Notes under the pieces: generated by a model
The model's database searches: none
What the model saw: the letters and a program-made list of their open reading frames with translations, nothing else
Told to the model about the DNA's origin: nothing
Made by a program: the position numbers and the translations under genes
Source of the DNA: CAZYPH01 sp964649095
GTDB lineage: Bacteria; Bdellovibrionota; UBA1018; UBA923
Assembly (NCBI GenBank): GCA_964649095.1
Contig: CAZYPH010000085.1
Coordinates: 1 to 10,420, forward strand
DNA: 10,420 nt
Direction of reading: 5' to 3'
In this document: positions 6,342-10,420 of the stretch, piece after piece
Position numbering within the stretch: the stretch's first letter is position 1
Layout of the letters: each line of letters starts with the position of its first letter

Positions 6342-7206
6342 CGAACAAATACTCCACGCGCATCCTGTCTTCGACCGGCTGGTTAAAAAGATTTTTAATA
6401 ATCAGCCCGTCTACTTCGGTGGCCGCGAAAGTGGAGGCATTGTTAGGCTCATAAATTACTTCAGCAAAAATCGTACAGGCCGTAGAAAAAAACTGAACAG
6501 CACGTTCAATCTCGACAGGGGTAAAATTTTTCAAGACCACCCGATCGGGTTTGGCCATCAGAGCGTATTTGAGATCTAAAAAACTAACTACCTCAATGGT
6601 GACCAGCGTGGTTGTGGAACGTCGGCTCTGAATGCTCTCAAAAAGGGTTTGATGGTTTTCGGCTATCTGAAAAGCCCAATCGTTTACGTAAATATTTTCT
6701 TCGGTGAAAAATTGATTTTCAAACGCACCACCTGTTAGGGCGCCTAAGATTTCGAAGTCGTGAAGTTCATGAGTATGCTGCGCTGAGTAAGTAATCTTGC
6801 ATGGTGCCGTGGCACGAGCAAGTGTTTGGGTAAACGTCGCAATATTGCTTAAGCGATTGAGCCGATCTGCAAAGTAGGGGGCAAAGGTCACGACATGGTC
6901 AGTGGGGCCCTCTAAGCGTAACATCAAACTATTTGCCTTCAGTGATGTGCCGTCGTTATGAAACAGCGCCCACTGCAGTGCGGTATCGTATCGCTGGTTC
7001 AGTTGCTCAAAACAGGCATCAAATAAAACTTTTCCTGCTGCTAGCGTGTTCTGGGTGGTTGTAACGGTGGCCACTAGTTTGTTCTGGCGACTAGCGCTTA
7101 AGGCGGCACGCAGGGCGCGATCGTGCGAATGTTTTATTTTGAGGGCTTGTTGAATCATAGACTCAACGAGTGTGTGTTCTCTTTGTGAGAGTTTTACGGT
7201 GCTCAT
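6331..7206 (-). CDS. Degenerate NadC-like (quinolinate phosphoribosyltransferase fold) protein, probable pseudoenzyme
   Basis: The 291 residues follow E. coli NadC, as I remember its sequence, nearly end to end. LVATVTTTQNTLAAGK (44-59) matches the N-terminal sandwich, LEGP (98-101) matches exactly, and RLSNIAT (118-124) matches TLSGVAS. GGA (159-161) matches the GGGANHR site, TIEVVSFLDLKYAL (203-216) matches VEVEVENLEELDEAL, VVLKNF (223-228) matches IIMLDNF, and TEVDGLIIKNL (263-273) matches TGVDFISVGAL. Catalytic positions have changed: DTRKT is lost, NHR became FEN, KENH became VNDW and LDN became LKN. Only Glu205 of the key set appears retained. The reading frame is intact, so it looks like a maintained non-catalytic paralog, not a decayed gene. 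It overlaps birA, and nadC beside birA is a known arrangement in related bacteria. Start: ATG 7206; GTG 7215 is also possible. No Shine-Dalgarno is visible. ModD-like origin is an alternative. Confidence 0.75.
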   Translation of the reverse strand: MSTVKLSQREHTLVESMIQQALKIKHSHDRALRAALSASRQNKLVATVTTTQNTLAAGKVLFDACFEQLNQRYDTALQWALFHNDGTSLKANSLMLRLEGPTDHVVTFAPYFADRLNRLSNIATFTQTLARATAPCKITYSAQHTHELHDFEILGALTGGAFENQFFTEENIYVNDWAFQIAENHQTLFESIQSRRSTTTLVTIEVVSFLDLKYALMAKPDRVVLKNFTPVEIERAVQFFSTACTIFAEVIYEPNNASTFAATEVDGLIIKNLFNQPVEDRMRVEYLFDGK

Positions 7207-7259
7207 GTTTATCACAATCTATTTCTGTTTAGTGCATGCGGACCTTATACTTAAACTAT
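7207..7259. promoter_or_regulatory. Very short divergent promoter region, NadC-like/birA versus amidase/rph
   Basis: Only 53 bp separate the two chosen start codons. On the plus strand TATACT (7246-7251) ends 8 bases before ATG 7260. On the minus strand TAGATT (complement of 7216-7221) ends 9 bases before ATG 7206. No Shine-Dalgarno faces either start. Both -35 positions would fall inside the opposite promoter, so the two promoters should interfere. -35 matches are poor on both sides. Confidence 0.5.
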
Positions 7260-8378
7260 ATGACGTGTGCTGGTAAATTATTATTATTTATACTTATTTG
7301 GTTTTTTCCGATTTCTATAAATGCTCAATCGATTCCAAAAATAAAATTCGAGGGTGAGCAGTACGTAAACTTAGATGCCTTTTGTAAACACCTGGAGTGT
7401 ACGGTTCATTATCAATGGACTCAGTATAAAGTGTTTTTAAAGAATCCCAAAAACGGTGTTACGGCCGTTTTAAGTACTATTACTAAATTGGCCTTAATAG
7501 ACGGGCAAGTGCTGCGTTTAGATCGGCAGATATTAAGACAGGGTGTAGATCAATTAGCTCTTCATATAAAAGGCGCTGAAAGTTTAGCCGCGCTGTTAGG
7601 CTTACGTAAATTAGAATTAGGCGAATATGATTCGAGCATAGATAGTAGTCGAGAACGAGGTATACAGAAAAATATATATAAAGTGGTGTTAGACGCAGGT
7701 CATGGCGGCACAGATTTGGGCACCAAATTTGGAAAAGTTACTGAGAAAGAAATCGCTTTGCAGTATGTACTCGAGCTGCGGCAAGCTTTGGTTCGATTGT
7801 TGCCTGAGACTGAGATTTTGTTAACCAGAACAAAAGATGAGTTTGTAGGTCTTCCGGAGCGGGCCAAGTTCGCCAATGAAAATAAAGCTGATTTGTTTAT
7901 CAGTATTCACGTAAACCACTCGCCCAACAAACTCAGTCACGGCATTGAAACGTATATTCTGAACCCCGAAGCCACCGATGATGACGCTCGTAAATTGGCG
8001 CTCTTAGAGAATGAATCATGGCTAAAATCGTCAGAGCTTACGCATAGTGACCAGCCGGTTTTGACAAAAATTCTAATCGATCTTGAACAAACGCGTTACA
8101 TTCAATCGAGTGCCGTTGTTGCTAGTCTTGTGCAAAATGGACTAGCTAAAGTGGCTTCAATGTACGGCTTAAAAAGCCGCGGTGTAAAACAAGGTTTTTT
8201 CTACGTGCTTTCGCAAGTGGCCATGCCGTCAACACTTGTTGAGTTAGGGTTTCTTTCAAACACCCATGATCGAAAACACTTACTGAGTGGCGATTTTAGG
8301 GCGAGGGCTATTGCCGCGATCGCAAAAGCGGTTGCTGAGTACAGAGAAGTTCTTGTCACGAAGGCCCAGGCTCACTAA
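7260..8378 (+). CDS. Periplasmic N-acetylmuramoyl-L-alanine amidase (Amidase_3 family)
   Basis: A zinc hydrolase that cuts the amide bond between N-acetylmuramic acid and L-alanine in peptidoglycan, typically in cell separation or wall remodelling. From ATG 7260 it has 372 residues: signal peptide 1-22 (KLLLFILIWFF core, INA cleavage site), an N-terminal domain about 27-113 resembling the copper-amine-oxidase-N-like substrate-binding module seen on such amidases (less certain), then the catalytic domain about 140-365. The zinc/catalytic residues fit: His148 in DAGHGG, Glu162 before KEIAL, His217 in SIHVNH, and Glu328 in LVELGFLSN. An insert at about 235-280 is typical of AmiC-type proteins that are autoinhibited and need an activator; this is inference. 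ATG 7236 would add eight residues but lies upstream of the -10 box, so 7260 is preferred. rph follows after 13 bp. Confidence 0.92.
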   Translation: MTCAGKLLLFILIWFFPISINAQSIPKIKFEGEQYVNLDAFCKHLECTVHYQWTQYKVFLKNPKNGVTAVLSTITKLALIDGQVLRLDRQILRQGVDQLALHIKGAESLAALLGLRKLELGEYDSSIDSSRERGIQKNIYKVVLDAGHGGTDLGTKFGKVTEKEIALQYVLELRQALVRLLPETEILLTRTKDEFVGLPERAKFANENKADLFISIHVNHSPNKLSHGIETYILNPEATDDDARKLALLENESWLKSSELTHSDQPVLTKILIDLEQTRYIQSSAVVASLVQNGLAKVASMYGLKSRGVKQGFFYVLSQVAMPSTLVELGFLSNTHDRKHLLSGDFRARAIAAIAKAVAEYREVLVTKAQAH

Positions 8379-8391
8379 TAGTAAAAAGTAT

Positions 8392-9099
8392 ATGTCATTA
8401 AATTATGAACGATCGTTCCAAAGGGGTCCTTTAGATTTTCGTCCCATAAAAATTACTACAGGGGTCAATGCCTATGCTGAAGGTGCTGTCATTGTAGAGT
8501 GCGGTGGCACAAAAGTACTCTGCACGGCGACCGTCGATGAGGCCGTGCCGCCATGGCTTAAAGGCAAGGGCAAAGGTTGGGTGACAGCCGAATATGCGAT
8601 GTTGCCCCGGGCAACCCATTCCAGAGTTCGCAGAGAGCGCGATAAAGTGTCAGGCCGCACGCATGAGATACAGCGACTCATTGGGCGGGCCCTACGTTGT
8701 GCGGTAGATTTGACCAAGTTGGGCGAACGGCAAATTATCGTAGATTGTGATGTGTTGCAGGCCGATGGTGGCACTCGAACGGCTTCGATCACCGGTGGTT
8801 ACGTGGCTTTAGCATTGGCGTTGAAACAAAAAGAACTTTCTAGTGCCCTTATAAGCCAAGTGGGCGCGATTAGTGTGGGTCTAAAAGATGGTCATTGCAT
8901 TGTAGATCTGGATTACGCCGAAGACTCTACGTGTGAAGTGGACATGAATTTTGTTATGACATCAGCGGGTTTAATAGTGGAAGTGCAAGGCACGGCGGAA
9001 CATAAACCATTTTCGTTTGCTGATATGAATGCCATGACGCAAGCGGCTTCAGCAGCGATTGAACGCATTTTTGTGATTCAACAAAAAATATTGAACTAA
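8392..9099 (+). CDS. rph: Ribonuclease PH
   Basis: A phosphate-dependent 3'-5' exoribonuclease that trims the 3' ends of tRNA precursors and other RNAs, working as a ring-shaped hexamer in the cytoplasm. The 235 residues match the family's usual ~240. Seen: RPIKITTG (17-24), the RNA-binding stretch ATHSRVRRER (74-83), GRTHEIQRLIGRALR (88-102), the phosphate-binding ADGGTRTASI (124-133, Arg129) and the acidic pair in DLDYAEDS (172-179) and VDMN (183-186). The motifs are complete, so activity is expected. The ATG at 8392 is chosen because the family starts with a short leader before RSFQRGP. An upstream in-frame start would overlap the amidase by some 90 bp. Only a weak AAAAAG lies ahead, so translation may depend on coupling to the amidase, whose stop lies 13 bp upstream. 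Confidence 0.96.
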   Translation: MSLNYERSFQRGPLDFRPIKITTGVNAYAEGAVIVECGGTKVLCTATVDEAVPPWLKGKGKGWVTAEYAMLPRATHSRVRRERDKVSGRTHEIQRLIGRALRCAVDLTKLGERQIIVDCDVLQADGGTRTASITGGYVALALALKQKELSSALISQVGAISVGLKDGHCIVDLDYAEDSTCEVDMNFVMTSAGLIVEVQGTAEHKPFSFADMNAMTQAASAAIERIFVIQQKILN

Positions 9100-9105
9100 A
9101 AATAA

Positions 9106-9143
9106 AAGAAGTGGAGCTACGTTTTCACATAACTCCACTTCTT
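9106..9143 (-). terminator. Intrinsic terminator oriented for minus-strand transcription
   Basis: An 11-bp perfect stem, AAGAAGTGGAG (9106-9116) with CTCCACTTCTT (9133-9143), encloses a 16-nt loop. On the minus strand the stem is followed by TTATTTTTAG, a fair U-tract. On the plus strand it is followed by ACTGCACCC, so it suits the small minus-strand gene rather than rph. It would stop antisense RNA before the rph coding region. It may still act weakly for rph. Confidence 0.65.
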
Positions 9144-9187
9144 ACTGCACCCTATGGCATTTGTGCTGTACTCTTCCATCAAAGTAA

Positions 9188-9234
9188 TCACTCTGAGGTA
9201 GATTTAGGTGGAACCCAAATCCACCTCAGAGTGA
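9188..9234 (-). repeat. Long perfect RNA-type hairpin in the convergent intergenic region
   Basis: TCACTCTGAGGT (9188-9199) and ACCTCAGAGTGA (9223-9234) form a 12-bp stem. It continues through GATTT/AAATC and GGT/ACC with two A-C mismatches on the plus strand. On the minus strand those two positions become G-U wobbles, giving an uninterrupted 22-bp stem with a 3-nt loop. This points to a structure selected in minus-strand RNA, downstream of the small Cys/His gene. No clear U-run follows. Confidence 0.7.
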
Positions 9235-9243
9235 CTGAGGTGG
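9221..9243. repeat. Second inverted repeat sharing an arm with the long hairpin
   Basis: CCACCTCAG (9221-9229) and CTGAGGTGG (9235-9243) form a 9-bp perfect stem with a 5-nt loop. The left arm is the same sequence that pairs in the 9188-9234 hairpin, so the two folds exclude each other. A further small hairpin, TTGCC/GGCAA, lies at 9259-9272. Nothing coding is seen in 9100-9285. Confidence 0.6.
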
Positions 9244-9285
9244 GTGGGTACAGCGCCCTTGCCTAGTGGCAACCTGTTGATCGTC

Positions 9286-9570
9286 TTACGCGGCTTTGTG
9301 GTCAGCAGCGCGCGATTTTAACCATCGCTGGTAGTGATCAAACTTTTTATCAAAATCCATTACCTTCTCACCGAGTTTGGTGATCAAACCAAACTTAAAT
9401 TGATTAAAGTGTTCGGGACAAAAATTGTGGCGTTCTTCTTTGCCTTTGCAGCCCGACGCTAAACACCCAATTTTTCCTTGAGGTGCTACGCGTTGTGGTG
9501 CGTTAATTTTTGGTTCTGCACTGTGTTCTGGTTTAGAATGTTCTGGTTTCTTTTGCTCTGGTTTACCCAT
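9286..9570 (-). CDS. Small basic protein with Cys/His zinc-binding-like motif and KPEHS repeats
   Basis: A 94-residue cytoplasmic protein of unknown function. The N-terminal third is low complexity with three five-residue units of GKPEQ/KKPEH/SKPEH type (2-16). The middle carries C36-X4-C41-X9-C51-X2-H54, a likely metal site, followed by FNQFKFGLITKLGEKVMDFD and a charged helix. I recall similar 'FC.EH...FKFGLI' segments in small proteins of Myxococcus/Bdellovibrio-type bacteria, but no name. The ATG at 9570 is chosen because a strong GGAGGA (complement of 9578-9583) lies 7 nt upstream. The TTG fifteen bases further up overlaps that site and cannot be the start. The gene converges on rph, with the 9106-9143 terminator downstream. 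DNA or RNA binding is possible given the basic character. Confidence 0.8.
   Translation of the reverse strand: MGKPEQKKPEHSKPEHSAEPKINAPQRVAPQGKIGCLASGCKGKEERHNFCPEHFNQFKFGLITKLGEKVMDFDKKFDHYQRWLKSRAADHKAA
9524..9568 (-). repeat. Tandem 15-bp repeat, three copies, in frame
   Basis: Three 15-bp units, TGYTCTGGTTT plus four variable bases on the plus strand (9524-9538, 9539-9553, 9554-9568). They encode the GKPEQ/KKPEH/SKPEH units at the N-terminus of the small Cys/His protein. Because the unit is five codons long, slippage would change repeat number without shifting the frame. Confidence 0.75.
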
Positions 9571-9585
9571 TTTAGTTTCCTCCAA

Positions 9586-9737
9586 CCCTCAAGAATCTAT
9601 TCGGCAAGAAGTGTCGGAACTTTAGGTAAAATTTGCTCAATACAGTTTTTCCCTTTAGCCTAGAAGTACAGATAAACAATAAATGTTTATAAGTGCTTAA
9701 AACATCACGTTTTTTGCCGCTATTTATGGAGGAATAG
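9586..9737. promoter_or_regulatory. Divergent promoter region upstream of the M14 peptidase
   Basis: An A/T-rich gap between the divergent small-protein and peptidase genes. An inverted repeat ATAAACA/TGTTTAT with a 5-bp spacer (9672-9690) is centred about 57 bp before the peptidase start and could be an operator. A strong ribosome site GGAGGA (9728-9733) precedes the ATG at 9738. No confident -35/-10 pair was found for either direction. Confidence 0.4.
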
Positions 9738-10420
9738 ATGTATCTAATTTTATCTATATTACGTCGGTTTGAGTTCTATCGCTTCGTCCGGCCGGTCGTG
9801 TTTTGTGGTTTGTTGGCTAGTTTATGCGCGCCAGGCTATGCAGAAGAGACCAAAGAAATCGATAATCAGCGTTATTTTGTCGAAGTGGCCGCGGCTACAA
9901 AAGAAGAACGCTCGGCCATTGCCAATACTGGGGCCAGCATTGAAACGGTTTATTCGGATAAAGTTTTTACCATCGCATCAGGCAGTGTTTTGGCCGAATT
10001 GAAACAGCATTTTAATGTGCAAAGTGTGAGTGCGTTAGATGATCTGACGAGTGCGCTTGATTTCCCAGGCCGCGACAGTTCGTTTCATAACTACGATGAA
10101 GTGTTGCGTGAAATCGACGCGATTGTTGCTGTTAATCCCAATCTCGCGCGTAAATTCTCAATCGGTAAATCGCTGCAAGGGCGCGACCTTGTGGCGATTC
10201 ATCTGAATAGTTCGCCCGAGGCTTTAGTTCGACGTATTGAGTTAGGTCGTGCGTACTCAATAAAACCAGGCATTGTTTTTTTGGGAAACCACCATGCACG
10301 AGAACATTTAAGTGCCGAGGTGCCGCTCAAGTTAGCCGACTATCTAGTGCGTGCCTATGGCCGCGATGCGCAGATTACAGCGCTGTTAGATAGTCGCGAC
10401 GTGTATATCATTCCGATGGT
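9738..10420 (+). CDS. Exported zinc carboxypeptidase, peptidase family M14, 5' part only
   Basis: A metallopeptidase that removes C-terminal residues from peptides, exported by the cell. The 227 complete codons visible start with a signal peptide (1-35; VVFCGLLASLC core, GYA cleavage). Next comes a region about 45-110 (YFVEVAAATKEERSAIANTG and following) that looks like a small alpha/beta prodomain. The start of the M14 domain follows: NYDEVLREID at 118-127, IGKSLQGRDL at 142-151, and the zinc motif HAREH with ligands His186 and Glu189 after GNH. The second zinc His and the catalytic Glu would lie beyond the right edge. The start at 9738 is well supported by GGAGGA 4 nt upstream. An LC pair at 29-30 is not a good lipobox, so a free or surface protein is more likely. 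With the subtilase at the other end, it indicates a lifestyle based on digesting external protein. Confidence 0.9.
   Translation, partial: MYLILSILRRFEFYRFVRPVVFCGLLASLCAPGYAEETKEIDNQRYFVEVAAATKEERSAIANTGASIETVYSDKVFTIASGSVLAELKQHFNVQSVSALDDLTSALDFPGRDSSFHNYDEVLREIDAIVAVNPNLARKFSIGKSLQGRDLVAIHLNSSPEALVRRIELGRAYSIKPGIVFLGNHHAREHLSAEVPLKLADYLVRAYGRDAQITALLDSRDVYIIPM

Noticed and set aside
8431..8792. Minus-strand open frames of 62 and 106 residues inside rph
   Set aside because: They are antisense shadows of a complete RNase PH gene with no ribosome site or domain pattern.
9769..10002. 77-residue plus-strand frame at the start of the M14 gene
   Set aside because: It is an out-of-frame shadow; the peptidase frame from 9738 has a signal peptide, zinc motif and a strong ribosome site.
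1..10420. CRISPR array, insertion sequence, phage or toxin-antitoxin module
   Set aside because: I found no regularly spaced repeats, transposase or integrase motifs, or paired small toxin/antitoxin genes in any frame.

Overview
The window is a stretch of bacterial chromosome with about twelve protein genes, closely packed on both strands. There is no rRNA, tRNA, CRISPR array, insertion sequence or phage gene. Three traits suggest a predatory or otherwise proteolytic member of the Bdellovibrionota or old 'deltaproteobacterial' group: exported peptidases at both ends, a receiver protein with a long Ser/Thr/Pro linker and a helical tail, and a small Cys/His protein ending a 'FCPEHF..FKFGLI'-type segment. 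This taxonomic guess is inference, because no marker gene is present.

Layout: (1) Positions 1-2546, minus strand: dut (dUTPase), then a secreted 173-residue protein of unknown function, then a subtilisin-family lipoprotein whose ATG directly follows the stop codon of the unknown protein. The lipoprotein runs off the left edge. (2) Positions 2689-3567, plus strand: a short-chain NAD(P)-dependent reductase/epimerase of the RmlD type, divergent from dut. Its 3' end overlaps by 69 bp the 3' end of a 220-residue unknown protein on the minus strand (3499-4161). (3) Positions 4162-4450: a 289-bp divergent intergenic region holding inverted 14-bp elements and a clear sigma70-type promoter. (4) Positions 4451-5581: a receiver-domain protein. 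(5) Positions 5604-7206, minus strand: a two-gene unit of a degenerate NadC-like protein and birA, with 11 bp of overlap. (6) Positions 7260-9099, plus strand: a periplasmic N-acetylmuramoyl-L-alanine amidase followed closely by rph (RNase PH). (7) Positions 9100-9285: a convergent intergenic region with three hairpins. (8) Positions 9286-9570, minus strand: a small Cys/His protein with a strong Shine-Dalgarno. (9) From 9738, plus strand: an exported zinc carboxypeptidase (M14) cut by the right edge.

Three points stand out. First, several genes (RmlD-like, receiver protein, amidase) have a -10 hexamer ending only 7-8 nt before the start codon and no Shine-Dalgarno, which points to leaderless mRNAs. 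Two other genes (small Cys/His protein and M14 peptidase) have textbook GGAGG sites, so two initiation modes seem to coexist. Second, the gene in the place usually held by nadC beside birA aligns with NadC along its length but has lost nearly all catalytic residues. Third, the subtilase lacks an obvious propeptide, while the gene abutting it encodes a secreted protein whose C-terminal part could be one.

Housekeeping functions here are nucleotide sanitation (dut), biotin attachment (birA), RNA 3'-end trimming (rph) and cell-wall cleavage (amidase). The window looks like core chromosome with lineage-specific genes between conserved ones, rather than a mobile island.
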